Origin: Oegoconia quadripuncta
Lineage: Eukaryota > Arthropoda > Insecta > Lepidoptera > Autostichidae
Direction: 5' to 3'
Assembly (NCBI GenBank): GCA_949316235.1
Contig: OX438747.1
Span: 30,818,618-30,882,617 of the forward strand
Length of the DNA: 64,000 bases
In this document: positions 34,217-46,190 of the stretch, in pieces
Numbering within the stretch: the stretch's first letter is position 1
Layout: every line of letters begins with the position of its first letter
Program-made: the position numbers and the translations under genes
The notes under the pieces: generated by a model
The model's database searches: none
What the model was told of the DNA's origin: nothing
Seen by the model: the letters and a program-made list of their open reading frames with translations, nothing else

Positions 34217-34321
34217 TTTTAGGGAAACAATTATGAGAAAAGTATAAAGTTTAGATTCGAACTTCATATCATTGTATCGGTCGTGCGTGCAGTCAGCCGG
34301 TAGACTGTCACTGTCACAATT

Positions 34322-34450
34322 TTTTTTTTCGTTTTATTCACTCCTCTCGGAGATGGCAAAGGGATCTAAGCCCATACAGCCTGTCTTATTTCTTCAGTTT
34401 ATAAGTCATTCTCAGTCAAAACAAGTAATTCGTCGTATACAGAGTCTTTG
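34322..34450 (-). repeat. Retroposon family E, 3' fragment
   Basis: T-run, TCACTCCTCTCGGAGATGGC, CAAGTAATTCGTCGTATACA GAGTCT, then a family K fragment (GATTACGCATAACTTTTCCC). Confidence 0.7.
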
Positions 34451-34529
34451 ATTACGCATAACTTTTCCCAAAGAACCAGTCGATTTGATCAAAAAAAATT
34501 CCATTACCCATACCAAGTAAACCATTCCC

Positions 34530-35165
34530 AATGTTGTTTACATTGAGCCACGGAGGTGGTTAAAACTTGATTGATTATGGAGTGCAAATAGTAGAGACCA
34601 CGCACTAGCAAGTTTGATGGATGACCTAACAAAGGTCACGGCAAATCGCGGGATGCAGGCCACACTACCAACCGCCGCAACCAAAATTGACTTCCACCAA
34701 ATTCGGCTATGGCGCCTAGTGGAGTTCGTAATCGAAGGAGTCATCAGTAAATAGGAATTAAATTAACTGAGCGGCATTTGAATCAAAATAATAAAACATG
34801 ATAGCCCTCCTGAGCGTTGCATCGTAGGTTATCCACCGCTTCGTTGGAGAGTATAACTGAGCTGACACCTCCGCACACGTAATTACAGGCAGTAGCCACT
34901 TTTAAACACCCCAACCGCCCATAGGGTTTACGAATCGCAGGTCGCGGGTTCGATCCCTAGCGGGGTACATGTTTAGTACTCGATTTGATTGGTGGTCTGC
35001 CTGGCTAGCTACCACCAACTTACAAGTCTGCCGCCAAACAGCTATGTTAGCATTGTTGTGTTCCGGTTGTCAGAGATAAGATAGTCAGTCCCCCAAATAT
35101 GTTGGGATTTCCGGGTCAGTGCGCTTCCACCTTTGACCTCATCTTCACTTAACATCAGGTCGTCG
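34530..35165. repeat. Mosaic of SINE D pieces and a family K arm
   Basis: 34530-34560 is the D head on the minus strand (ACATTGAGCCACGGAGG). 34680-34790 is a K arm (ATTCGGCTATGGCGCCTAGT). 34915-35165 is a plus-strand D copy (GGTCGCGGGTTCGATCCCTA ... AACATCAGG). Confidence 0.65.
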
Positions 35166-35410
35166 TCGTGCTGGTGTAATTCCTAAGGCTTGTAACACAA
35201 GGAATAGCCTTTTTCGAGATATGCTCTGCAGTGGTGGCATGACAAGTTGCGATATACTTTATCACACGTTTTATCCTGGTCATCTGTCAATAAACGAGCA
35301 CTGTGCGGCAGCATTTTGACAGATGTGTGCGATATACTTTATCACGTGTGGTCATGCTACCAATGCAGGTCGAAGCTTCGAATGATCGGAAGGCTGATTA
35401 AGAAAGCACT

Positions 35411-35560
35411 TAGGCCCGTATTTCAGAATATTACTCAAGCGTAGATCTGCGCTGAGCATAGTTAGAGATGCCGCGTTACAGGTTGCATAAAGCTGTCCCT
35501 TTTGAACTACCTATCCTCAAGCGGAGATCTCTGCTTATCATTCTGAAATACGGGCCTTAG
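35411..35560. mobile_element. Harbinger-like MITE, 150 bp, TTA target
   Basis: GGCCCGTATTTCAGAAT at the left, ATTCTGAAATACGGGCC at the right, with TTA on both sides. Inside are paired GATCTGCGC/GCGGAGATC-type arms. TTA (TWA) targets and GG-initial ends are the rule for PIF/Harbinger elements. A diverged right half is at about 45630-45680. Confidence 0.7.
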
Positions 35561-35569
35561 CCTCTCACG

Positions 35570-36360
35570 TTACGTACCTTCCGGTTCTGTAAGATCATCA
35601 TATCAGCCACAAAACGTCTACTGCTGAACATAGGCCTCCCCACATCGATTTTCATCAAGATCTGGGACAATTTGGTATTTGTAATTATGTAATAAAATAT
35701 GCATTTTAGATTAAAAGTAACTTTATTGGAAATATTATCTTCGGTCAAAATAATACATAGAAAAGTAAATTACTGATGACTTAAAAATTACATCTCTAAA
35801 AATTTAAATGTTTTGAGCCGTCAATATACGGTTGTGAGGTTAGATACTTCGTTTTCATTCGTCTCTCCAAATTCAAATTCAAGGTCAGCTTACATAAAAA
35901 TGTCATACAAATGGCGCTGAATAATCTTTCCTTTGTGGACTTTTCTAATAGGCGCTTGCCGGGCGCGCAAATGATTTTCAATTGAGCTGTCAAAGGAGTC
36001 AATTTACGATTGTCAAGTTAGATACTTCGTTTTCAATCATTCGTCTCTCCAAGCCAATTTCAGAGTAAAGAAGTCGCTTTCAAGGTTAGCCTATACAAAA
36101 ATTTCATAGAGATGGCGCTGTTTCTTCGTGGACTTTTCTATTAGGTGCTGCTGGGCGGGCAAATGAATTTATTCAATTTATCAAAATACACAATTTTTAA
36201 TGTTTGTTTCATGTATTAAAATCTAAGTACTCCTAAAAAATCAAATATATGTGGAACATAAAGAACATGTTGTGCCTGGACGCTATAATGATAGGCATCA
36301 TTTAATACTAAAACACAGCAATCGAAGATTGCTCTGGATGAAGACATTAAATTAAGCCAT
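35570..36360. other. No gene recognised
   Basis: Begins with a LINE scrap (CGTCTACTGCTGAACATAGGCCTCCCC, about 35605-35645). 35800-35960 and 35990-36150 are two diverged direct copies of a segment with TTAGATACTTCGTTTTCA..CGTCTCTCCAA and GTGGACTTTTCTA.TAGG. No coding sequence supported. Confidence 0.5.
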
Positions 36361-36363
36361 TGG

Positions 36364-36735
36364 GTGTCGATTCGGATGTACACCAACTAAACTAAAACCA
36401 GTTTTAAAGTAGTACTGTCTCTTTCTCATTGGAACAGTACGATGCGACGGCGCCACTCCAAAACTGGTTTTAGTTTAGTTGGTGTACAGTTCTCGAGGCG
36501 TAAGATCAGCTTTGCATTTGTGTGAGTGCACACAGATAGAGATACGGCTTGTGGCGCAGCGCGTCCCGCGCATTGTTTAAACGCGGCCTGAGGCGCGGCG
36601 TGTCCGCTGCGCGTCGCTTCCCTGCCGCGCACATGCCGCACTTCACCTCTTGTACCGCTAGCAGCTTGACGTCACTCACACAAATGCAAAGCTGAGCTTA
36701 CGCCTCGAGAACTGTAGGTACATCCGAATCGACAT
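36364..36735. mobile_element. MITE family I with a second MITE nested in its right arm
   Basis: Outer ends GTGTCGATTCGGATGTACAC and ..GTACATCCGAATCGACAT. The guest, 36486-36715, has 43-bp inverted ends (ACAGTTCTCGAGGCGTAAGA ... GCGTGTGAGTG-like, complement at 36673-36715, one mismatch) around a GC-rich loop. GTAC on each side of the guest suggests a short target duplication. Confidence 0.8.
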
Positions 36736-37121
36736 CACTATTCAATTCGACACCACTGTTCAGTTCCACTACATTTTAAGGAAACTGATTACAATGTAGA
36801 TACCACTAGCCACCACCAAATCTTTTTATAGTGCTATCTATGCGAATTTTGTAGAAGTTGACCTGGAAAACGACTCAAAAGGGAAAACAATTGCTTTCAT
36901 TTACACATGCAATATGGAAACATATCTGTTAAATGGTTTACTGTCTTGGTTTGGTAATAAGTAGAAGCCTATTATTTATGTGATGTATTCTACTATACCT
37001 ATGTATTTTCTATGTATCGTCTATGTACCTACTGATATTTAAAGTTATTCATCATTTACATTGCACTGTCCAACTACCTATCGAAAAGCTTCCCTAACTG
37101 AGGTTATATGGAAGAAATGGC

Positions 37122-37215
37122 TATCAACGATAAGACCGCTTTTGTACACTTTCACCATTTATGTTAAATATTATTGTATTTTATTTGGGGTGCAATAAAG
37201 GATTTATTAATAAAG
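37122..37215 (+). mobile_element. LINE 3' end
   Basis: GGAAGAAATGGCTATCAACG ATAAGACCGC..TTGTAC, ending GGGTGCAATAAAGGATTT, matches the Jockey-like tail at 55325-55435. Confidence 0.6.
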
Positions 37216-37379
37216 ACCCATAATAATAGCAATCACTTATATGATGTATATAAGGTCTAACAAAATTAATCCGAGAAACGTTGCAGTGTATGTATAGGAT
37301 GTACACCTATTACGAAAAAAATTAAACATTTAAGTTAACAGATTTTATTCAAAAAATAAAATTTAGAAATGTAAATGTG

Positions 37380-37560
37380 AGCTGGACATTAAACACAACA
37401 CACAAACACGTGCGGCGGTATCTTTGATGACGCCGAAAGGCGACCACTCGCCGCTCGCCGCCGGCGCTTGCCCCGGCGCCGCCGCGACTTGCTGCGCTTG
37501 GTTGCGCCCTGTGCCCCGCCACCCGCCACCCGCTACCCCCTTTGGCGTCTTCCATATAAA
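37380..37560. other. GC-rich island, possible minus-strand 3' exon
   Basis: About 180 bp rich in GCC/GGC in an AT-rich setting. On the minus strand two frames stay open to a stop near 37350-37363, followed by TTGAATAAAATC, a polyadenylation signal. One frame reads WKTPKGVAGGGWRGTG. No acceptor-bounded exon or family match can be shown. Confidence 0.3.
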
Positions 37561-37817
37561 TGGAACGTTGCCTGTTTTTCTCATTGATAAAACAAGGTAC
37601 AATCGAAATGAAGTGAGTTTCAAGGCTAGATTTTTTAATCAATATATTATTATAATGTCATGTAGTTACCTACGTGCAATTTGTCAAAGTTTGTCCGGTT
37701 AATTTTGTTACGCCCTATATAGATGTGGCTTCATTATTACATATAACCATCCTGCCTGAAGGTGCCAATCGGATGTCCCGAACAAATACATATAGGTAAG
37801 CGGCATTTCAATTTCAG

Positions 37818-38097
37818 ATAACTTGACTAAAGCACGGGAAAAGGCAAGAATAGCAGAGTTTGACTCAGAAGTTGGTAGTGATGTTGAAAAATCAGTACGA
37901 AGTCGTAAGAAAACCAGAAAAATATATGATAATGTTAAGTACTATCATTATAGATGATCATCATCCACATCAGATGAAATAAATAATATTATGTGCCACC
38001 TCCACCTGGTTATATAGAATCGACATCAAAGGCAGAAGCAAAAATACAGTCTACACCAAGTACAAGATACCTAATAACGGGTAACAGATCGGCGTAA
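37818..38097 (+). pseudogene. Degraded exon(s) of a DUF4806-like or related mobile-gene protein
   Basis: After an acceptor (TTTCAATTTCAG) the frame reads DNLTKAREKARIAEFDSEVG SD.., then RSRKKTRKIYDN. After a frameshift it reads a proline/serine part PPPGYIESTSKAEAKIQ and a stop. The KAREKA..E..SD pattern recalls linker regions of insect DUF4806 proteins spread by mobile elements. The assignment is tentative. Confidence 0.3.
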
Positions 38098-38429
38098 ATG
38101 TAAGCATTTATCTATGCATTGTTGTGAATTTTATTAACGTGAGTTGTTTATGTTAAATGAAATTACTTAATTATAATTCGTCTTTCACAGATAAAGACAG
38201 TTGTTTTATGGATGCCGCGATTCGAGGAAGCATGAATCGCAGCCTCAACTCTTGGTGACTCAATATGAAGAAAACGGATTTATACTGACAAGCCATTAGA
38301 TACGCTCGACTAACAGTTGGAGGTGGATGAGCGCTACCGGACCTGGTGAACAAACAATGATACCAACTCTAGCAAATAGTGCGAATTATCTGAAAGAAAC
38401 CATGTAGCCCACTGTTTGGAATGTGTTTC

Positions 38430-38765
38430 TTCCGCTTTCAAGCGTTTTTGCTACCGCTACGCTCACTGCATCTAGGCGCAGTCCGTGGTGTATACGAAAG
38501 CAGGAGGCCGAGCTTCACTCGCCCTCCTTCCCCATAGGGATGGCCTTAGTGCCATGTTGCATTTCATTGGCTACACTTCCATTTGCCAAGGGGGGAAGTG
38601 GGAAACCTTTTTCTTACTTACACACCCTATTTCTTTCTTTAATTAGCCTGGGGTCCAAGGTAGCAATAGAGTCACGAAGGGCACCATCTACCTTCAGTAG
38701 GCGCCGTGTCGAGTACCACTGTTGATCCTAGCTTATAGGAGTTACAGTGGGAGGAGTGTGGAGGT
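38430..38765 (+). repeat. Dispersed retroposon-like repeat (family of the 135-bp unit)
   Basis: Contains CCCTCCTTCCCCATAGGGAT GGCC, CTACACTTCCATTTGCCAAG and GGGTCCAAGGTAGCAATAGA.. ending CACTGTTGATCCTAGC..GGAGTTACAGTGGGAGG. Diverged copies: 4430-4640 (+) and 46270-46400 (-). Confidence 0.6.
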
Positions 38766-39059
38766 AGTATTTTTCGGAATGTGTTTCCAGAAGAGGACTA
38801 GACTAGAGGACCAGAGGAGAAATAAATAAAGTTTCAAATGATCCTCTAATCAGTGTTGTTCGAGCCCAAGAGGCACACAAATGCCTCGTATAGGGCTAGT
38901 TAGAGGATGAAATTAATAAAATTAGGAAATTTTTAGTTTTCTAGAATTGTGTAACAGAAGTGTTTACACATAGTCATAGCATATTGTTAATTATTAACCG
39001 ACTTTCCCCAAAAAGATTCCCAACTCGGTTGTATTTTTTAATATCATTATTTTTTTATA

Positions 39060-40155
39060 CATATGTATGTAGATGAATTATTACAAAGAATACGAACAAA
39101 TACCACATCATTGGAACTTTCCCTTGCAGATGGTATAACATAACCATGTGATAATGTTGAATCTCTGATTCTCTGATCTAGAAGAGTTGAAAATTTCACA
39201 GCATGAACGATTACAAAGAATACGAACACCTACCACATCATTGGAACTTTCCCTTCCAGATGGTATAACATTACCATGTGATGATGTTGAAGCTATAATC
39301 TAAAAGAGTTGAAAATTTCACAGCATGAATTATTACAAAAAATACGAACACCTACCACATCATTGGAACATTCCCTTCCAGATGGTATAACATTACCATG
39401 TGATAATGTTGAAGCTCAGAGCTAAAAGAGTTGAAAATTTCCCAGCATGAACTATTACAAAGCATACGAACACCTATCACATCATTGGAACTTTTCCTTC
39501 CAGATGGTATAACATTACCATGTGATAATGTTGAAGCTCTGAGCTAAAAGAGTTGAAAATTTCACAGCATGAATTGTTACAAAGAATACGAACACCTATC
39601 ACATCATTGGAACATTCCCTTCCAGATGGTATAACATTACCATGTGAAAATGTTGAAGATCTGATCTAAAAGAGTTGAAAATTTCACAGCATGAATTGAA
39701 AATTACAAAGAATACGAACCCCTACCACATCATTGGATCATTCCCTTCCAGATGGTATAACATTACCATGTGATAATGTCGAAGCTCTGATCTAAAAGAG
39801 TTGAAAATTTCACGGCATGAATTATTACAAAAAATACGAACACCTACCACATCATTGGAACATTCCCTTCCAGATGGTATAACATTACCATGTGATAATG
39901 TTGAAGCTCAGAGCTAAAAGAGTTGAAAATTTCCCAGCATGAACTATTACAAAGCATACGAACACCTATCACATCATTGGAACTTTTCCTTCCAGATGGT
40001 ATAACATTACCATGTGATAATGTTGAAGCTCTGAGCTAAAAGAGTTGAAAATTTCCCAGCATGAACTATTACAAAGAATACGAACACCTACCACATCATT
40101 GGAACTTTTCCTTCCAGATGGTATAACATTACCATGTGATGATGTTGAAGCTCTG
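39060..40155. repeat. Satellite-like array, about 122-bp unit, nine copies
   Basis: The marker CATCATTGG recurs at 39106, 39236, 39358, 39480, 39602, 39728, 39850, 39972 and 40094 (spacing 122-130). Each unit contains CCTTCCAGATGGTATAACAT TACCATGTGATAATGTTGAAG, AGAGTTGAAAATTTC and CAGCATGAA. Units 3-4 and 7-8 are nearly the same, so a two- to four-unit block was duplicated. Because 122 is not a multiple of three, no protein repeat is encoded. Confidence 0.92.
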
Positions 40156-40159
40156 AATC

Positions 40160-40885
40160 CAATTAAAACATGGATTACCATTAGAAAATGGGAAACAATT
40201 GGTACCTACTTATAGTATTAAATCATTAACAGTTTGATGACAATACGTATGTAATTAAGTATAATATTTGAATAGAAACGTACGCTAAGCCCCTTACAGA
40301 TAGAGTGAGAGAAAAGGCTTGATTTATTTTTGCTTTTTGTCCAACCATAAAAGCGTGTGTTTTAGTTTTTTTAGACTACTTATTAATTTCAGTTTGTTAT
40401 TTTAATTTACGTTTAACTTTTCATTGACTAAGAGTATGTAGGCATTGCTATGCAAATAAAAGGATTATAAATTGAACTTTTTTAGAACAGTTATTAATGA
40501 AAAATGCATTTTATTCCAAAGGAAGGAAGCTTATTAAGAGACCGGCATGCCATACCCTGTCAAAATGGTGGTGGTGTACATCCGAATCGACGCCATTACT
40601 ATCTTGATTTATTGCGGACAGTCCTAAAGTGGGTGACTACTGGATGCGGAAACAGTTACAGCTACTCCTGGACTAAAGTTCGTGTCTTATGAAGAACCAC
40701 GGAGCAAAAACAAAGATGGCGGTGTACACGACTGTATCCTGTGATTCCAAATGAGCTAGTGACAACATTGATAATAATTAACGAATATAGTAGTTTATTT
40801 GACGTCTGTTAAAACACAGCTCGAGTCTCTTTCAAGCACTCGAGTCTCCAAGTATTGAGCCTTTAAAAATTAAAACTTAGGGACA
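40160..40885. other. No gene recognised
   Basis: Contains a right-end scrap of MITE I (about 40573-40598, GTGTACATCCGAATCGACGC). Nothing else supported. Confidence 0.4.
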
Positions 40886-40889
40886 CCCC

Positions 40890-41066
40890 ACAAAATGACA
40901 GCCGAATGTTTAGTACTCTGTTGGTGGTAGGGCATTTTAAATGCCCCCCTGGTTAGCTACCACCATCTTACGTAAATCCACCTTCTAGCTCCCACCTTCG
41001 ACCTCATCTTCATTTAACATCAGGTGTGATTTGGGTGAAGTACTAATCCATTGTGCATAAAAAAAA
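40890..41066 (+). repeat. SINE family D, internally deleted
   Basis: GGTGGTAGGGCATTTTAAAT, CTACCACCATCTTACG, CTTCGACCTCATCTTCATTT, A-run. Confidence 0.7.
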
Positions 41067-41146
41067 TAGATTATTGAGTGGTAGCACCATCGATTTTCAT
41101 TTCAAACGGTGGATATCGAAGAATAGAGTCTTTGCAACTCTAGGTT

Positions 41147-41462
41147 TTTTTTTATGCACGACGGGTTGGTGCTTGACCTCAATCACACCTGATGTTAAGT
41201 GAAGATGTCGAAGGTGGAAGCGTACTGACCCGGAACCCCAACACATTTCGGGGACTGGCTATCTTATCTCTGACAATCGGAACACAACAATGCTATTAAC
41301 ATTGCTGCTTGGCGGCAGATTTAGTTTAGATGGTGGTAGCTAGCCAGGTGGACATTTAAAATGGCCTACCACCAACCAAACCGAGTACTTAAACATGTAC
41401 CCCGCTGGGGATCGAACCCGCGACCTCCGAATCGTAAACCCAATGTTGTTTCCATTAAGCAA
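41147..41462 (-). repeat. SINE family D, full length
   Basis: T-run and ATGCACGACGGGTTGGTGCT at left; GGGGATCGAACCCGCGACCT and CCAATGTTGTTTCCATTAAG at right. Confidence 0.85.
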
Positions 41463-41559
41463 TTAATTTATATGTACTACAGATAATATTCGTATTCGTT
41501 AGCGGACCGGTCTCCCCGCAACTCGACGTCTGAATGCGCCTATTTTGCGTATGGGGGAA

Positions 41560-41740
41560 TACTTAATACGGCCACCCAAGCTCCTGAAGGAAGCCGAGCA
41601 ACTTTGGGATGTTGCCACAGGCTTCGGGGAGAGACTCCAGTCTTCCAAGATGGGTGGCCACCTCCTCGCACTTTAAAAGCACGTGGGCGGCTGATTCCTC
41701 GCCCTCCATGCACGCTCAGCACAGTTTATGCTGTGGATAA
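41560..41740 (-). pseudogene. Non-LTR reverse transcriptase C-terminus, decayed
   Basis: Minus frame: C..C, then MEGEESAAHVLLKCEE, HLGRLESLPEACGNIP and FLQELGWP. The C-x2-C-x7-H-x4-C layout is the usual end of Jockey-like ORF2. A TGA lies between the first two cysteines. Confidence 0.7.
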
Positions 41741-42104
41741 ATGAATAAAATGTTTTTAGGAACACAGTGTAGGGTTTACTGTTGGTACAAGAACTGGTGG
41801 AAGAAGAGGACTTTAATTGTTACATACCTTTTCAGAGTAATCACTAAGAACTCTAAATGAGCTTAGTAGGTATCCGAGTCTTTGAAACGCTTGACAGCCT
41901 TTACTGATGCCAGACATTCCCAGCATACCTGGATTTTAAACCCTTCTGGCATCTGGAATATTACAATGGTGTCTGAGCATTAACTTTGCCAGGTGGTAAG
42001 GACTATCAGAAAGCAATATTGCAATCGTGAAAAATAATGCATTTCATGCCTAGACTTAAAACTTCATATGGACCGGGTCATTGAAACAATGAAAATTTTT
42101 TATT

Positions 42105-42436
42105 TTTTTTTTATGCACGACGGGTTTGTACTTGACCGCAATCACACCTGATGTTAAGTGAAGATGAGGTCGAAGGTGGAAGTGTACTGACCCAGAAACC
42201 CCAACACATTTGGGGGACTGGCTATCTTATCTCTGACAACCGGAGCACAACAATGCTATTAACATTGCTGCTTGGCGGCAGATTTAGATAAGATGGTGGT
42301 AGCTAGCTAGGCTGACATTTAAAATGCCCTACCACCAACCAAACCGAGTACTTAAATATGTACCCCGCTGGGGATCGAACCCGCGACCTCCGAATCGTAA
42401 ACCCAAATGTTGTTTACATTGATCCACGGAGATGGA
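42105..42436 (-). repeat. SINE family D, full length
   Basis: T-run, ATGCACGACGGGTTTGTACT, full body, and TTTACATTGATCCACGGAG at the right. Confidence 0.85.
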
Positions 42437-42805
42437 TGCTTTGCTTTAACAAAAACCCCATGCTTCGAAATTTGAAATCGACCGTTAAAAAAGTTAATTT
42501 TTCAGATGTTCAAATTTAACTAAGTTACACAAAAATTCCTTCTTATTATATTCAATACTTATCGACGTGTTAAGAAAATGTGTAAAGGAAATAAAAATAA
42601 GCGAAACTTACATCGATATCCGCTAATACTTTGAAACAGCCCTTCATTTCGTCTGTGTAAAACATCTTGCGGTTGTAAAACAACCCACACAGATACCGCT
42701 TGCATTGTAACCTTCAATATTATTATTAATTTCCCTCAACGTTGATAATAATTGTATAATAAAAATAATACCGACTCCAAACCGCCTTGCTCGATGAAAT
42801 GGAAT

Positions 42806-43125
42806 GGTTTTTTTTTTTCGTTTTATTCTCTCCTCCAGGAGAAGGCAAAGGTATCTAGCCCATAAAGGCCTTGTCTTATTTCTCTTATTTCTTCAGTTTG
42901 TAAGTCAGTGTCAGTCAAAACAAGTAATTCGTCGTATACTTGGCGTATACAGAGTCTAATCACGGTCAAGTCATTCTTCAGTAAAGTGGCAGAATGCTTT
43001 AGAAAAGATTTTGGCGGCTTCTTGTGGGAACCCGAAAGCTCCGTTACGCACTTTAATTTACACTTCCCTTCACTTGTACACCAACACTAACTTTTGCTGC
43101 ACAATATCCTGCCATTATTAAAAAA
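42806..43125 (-). repeat. Retroposon family E
   Basis: T-run, GTTTTATTCTCTCCTCCAGG, GGCAGAATGCTTTAGAAAAG ATTTTGGCGG.., ATATCCTGCCATTATTAA; the 5' end is lost in an A-run. Confidence 0.75.
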
Positions 43126-43267
43126 AAAAGAGACCTAAAAAAATACAGTGTGACGTGATTCGAAATTACGAATCCTGCCATTCTTGGGCTAAGAAACTGC
43201 CAAAATCCCCTATGCCAACTTTGCGGGAAAATATAAAAAGAAAAATTGTAGGCATAAGTATTATTAC

Positions 43268-43560
43268 CCAAGTGGAGCGTCGGTGGCTCAGCGGTTAAGA
43301 CGCGGTCTCCCAATTTAGGAGGTCCAGGTTCGATTCCCAGGTAGGTCATGTACCAATGAGTTTAATTTAATTACAAGGTATGTGCATTATGCAACTGCTC
43401 TTAAACGGTGACGGAAAACACCGTGAGGAAACCTACATGCTTTAGAAATAAAAATTCAACAACACGCATTGAGCCAACGTGGTGGATTAAGGCCCATTCT
43501 CCCTCATTATACGAGGGAAGGCATAGCCCGTACTTCCCTCTGCAGGGATATATAGATAAG
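43268..43560 (+). repeat. SINE family C
   Basis: GTGGAGCGTCGGTGGCTCAG CGGTTAAGACGC, box B GGTCCAGGTTCGATTCCC, body, tail TGCAGGGATATATAGATAAG (GATAA)n. Confidence 0.8.
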
Positions 43561-43729
43561 ATAAGATAAGATAAAATTTATTTCAGTATAAAAATTAACC
43601 TAAATACATGACTTATTCTATAGTAACATAGATATCCCTGCAGAGGGAAGTACGGGCTGATGATGAGCCAAATGAAGGATGGTAATTATTTCGGGTTTAT
43701 GTATACTGATTTCTATGTTAGATACCTTT

Positions 43730-44085
43730 TTTTTTGACGGGGGGAAATCTTTAAAAGATACCCGTCTCCTGAGGGAGAGTCTGGATTATGTGGGATTTTC
43801 ACCCACTAAAACCCCCAGAGCCCTCACTCTGACCGCCCACGACCCTGGGCGTCCCTGCTCAGGTGCATAGTCGTGATGCATCGGGAGGACTCTTTGGTCC
43901 TCCCGGCGTCTCCGTATACGAGCGGGTTCGGATCCTATTTATCTCGCGCTCCGCCCTGCTCCCCAACATCGCCTCTATTAGGGCTGGTGGGGAGAAATCC
44001 AGTCCGGTGTCCCTTTTAGTCGCCTCTTACGACAGGCAGGGAATACCGTACCCCTATTCTTCGATACCTAGTGTAGCCTAAACGG
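43730..44085 (-). mobile_element. Retroelement 3' segment ending in a T/A homopolymer
   Basis: Minus reading: GGCTACACTAGGTATCGAAG.., GTATTCCCTGCCTGTCGTAA GAGGCGACTAAAAGGG, GGGAGGACCAAAGAGTCC, GGGTGAAAATCCCACATAAT, ending CCCCCCGTCAAAAAAA. It is GC-rich and non-coding on this strand; the family name is unknown to me. Confidence 0.55.
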
Positions 44086-44394
44086 GTTGATCGATTTTGA
44101 AATGTTAGGTGTCGTTAGATTCGTCATAAAGTTCAGGAGTTCCAGTAGCAATATTCTGGCTCCATCTTCAGACCCACGTCATCATGTGTAATAGAAAGTG
44201 CACATGGCAATAAAACAAACTAACTCAAATTCAACTATCTTACCATATGCCCATGGAGTTCGTGTCACTAGGTACATTCCAGCTCCATCATCAGATCAGC
44301 TCGATTGTACCATAATACTGCATTGTCACCGAACTTAAATAAATGTGCCAAATTTCAGCTCAGTCAGATAATCCAAGTGGTTTAAAAATACATT

Positions 44395-45087
44395 GCGAAA
44401 TTCCTTCTTTCAAACGCATGTATTGGGTCTTTACCTATGAAATGGGAGTTTTTTTTTTCTTCGTTAATCATATGTACCAATTCCTGTGATTTTCAAAGCT
44501 ATATCCAAATTTGTTTTTTATTTGGAAAATGGAATATTATTTCAAGGTTTCACATGAAATATTTTTTAATTTCTGTGCTAAATCACATGATAAAAAAAAT
44601 TTAACAGAGCTCTTTTCATGTGCTTCCCATAATCATACATTGCGAAATTCCTTCTTTCAAACGCAAGTATTGGGTCTTTACCTATGAAATGGGAGTTTTT
44701 TTTTTCTTCGTTAATCATATGTACCAATTCCTGAGATTTTCAAAGCTATATCCAAATTTGTTTTTTATTTGGAAAATGGAATATTATTTCAAGGTTTCAC
44801 ATGAAATATTTTTTAATTTCTGGGCTAAATCACATGATAAAAAAAATTGAACAGAGCTCTTTTCATATGCTTCCCATAATCATTTCTTAGATTCGCTGAA
44901 ATTTTTATAAAGCGGTTACTTTTAAAAATTAACGCTGCCTATACCTAACTTAATGTTATCCGGTAATACACACAAAGTTTAGCTAAATTTGGATTTGCCG
45001 TTCCCAAAATAAAATCAAAAATGTTTGTATGTAGAAAACAGTCTTAATGAAATTCTTCGTACAAAACGCCAATTTCATAGGTAAGAA
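44395..45087. mobile_element. Mariner-like MITE with tandemly doubled left part
   Basis: TTGGGTCTTTACCTATGAAA starts at about 44423 and again at about 44667, each followed by about 190 bp of matching text, then one right end with CCAATTTCATAGGTAAGAAC. It matches 14790-15233. Confidence 0.7.
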
Positions 45088-45089
45088 CC

Positions 45090-46190
45090 TAATATAAAGC
45101 GCACCTATTGATTTCACAAAAAAATTTAAGGTATAATTTAAAAACTGTAGGTACCTACCAATCTGTATAACATGTATCAAAGCAAAACCTATTTTTGCAC
45201 TTGAGAATAGTCTTATTTGCGTAGCTGGTTTTTTGTATTCGCATTGCGCCTCTCATCATTATAGTAAATTCAGTGAAATGCCAGGTACCACGTTATTAGC
45301 CAATTCTGCGAGCATGTTAAAAATTTGCATAAGTACTGGTATAAGCACTGTGCGGCATTGTATTCTCCAATCTCCGTCCTCCGATGTCCTTGTCATTGGG
45401 CTCCAATGTCCAATGAGGTGACAGAATAAAAAAAACTAACAAATCGGTAGTTTGCTTTAGATGTAGTATAGATGTTTGATGTTTTCCCCAACCCGCATTG
45501 GCCAGCGTGGTGAACTATGGCCCATATACTCCCTCATTATATGCGGGGACGCCTTATATACCTGCAGTAGGATGTTTACGGGCTGAGATGATGATGATAG
45601 ATGTTTAGTAATAAAACATAAAAAAAATAACAAATCTACGCAGATCTACGCTTGAGCAACATTCTGAATTACGACCCTTAGAACTCCTGTAACTATCTCA
45701 CGCAGGTGAAGTCGCGGGCGAATATCTAGTCATACTAAAATATCACTGACGGAGGAATTAAAGTATATCTGAAGGATCTGAAGCCATTTGTTGATAGAAC
45801 TAATGCCGTTTCATACAATATCAAAGGAAATCATAAAATATAAGTACTTTTTTAAATTTAGAATAAGAGTGTCAATGCAATTACAACGCTCAATAAATTT
45901 TATTAAACTATACGCAGTTGCGTATTCCCATTCTTCCATTATGTTATAAATACATTTTCTACATTGTTTTAATGATTTATTAAGTATTTAATTAAAGAAT
46001 TTATTATCGGTTAATTAGCAAAGTTTACGTAGATTCGGAATATGTTTTCGATTGCGGCTTTTGGGGTTCCTTGGATTCAAAAAGACAGACATGAATCAGC
46101 CTTGATAAGTGGCAGACGCTATTGATTTAGTTCTCGCAGTTGTCTGTCCATACATCGTGAATTGTTGTTGCGAGAGTTGAAGCGTTAGCT
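45090..46190. other. No gene recognised
   Basis: Holds a Helitron 3' tip (about 45705-45737, GGTGAAGTCGCGGGCGAATA TCTAGT) and a SINE C tail scrap at 45495-45600. The remainder is AT-rich with no supported exon. Confidence 0.45.

Noticed and set aside
39060..40155. CRISPR-like direct repeat array
   Set aside because: The whole 122-bp unit is repeated without unique spacers, and the DNA is eukaryotic; it is a satellite.
39969..40181. 70-codon minus ORF in the satellite
   Set aside because: The 122-bp unit shifts frame at every copy; the ORF is accidental.
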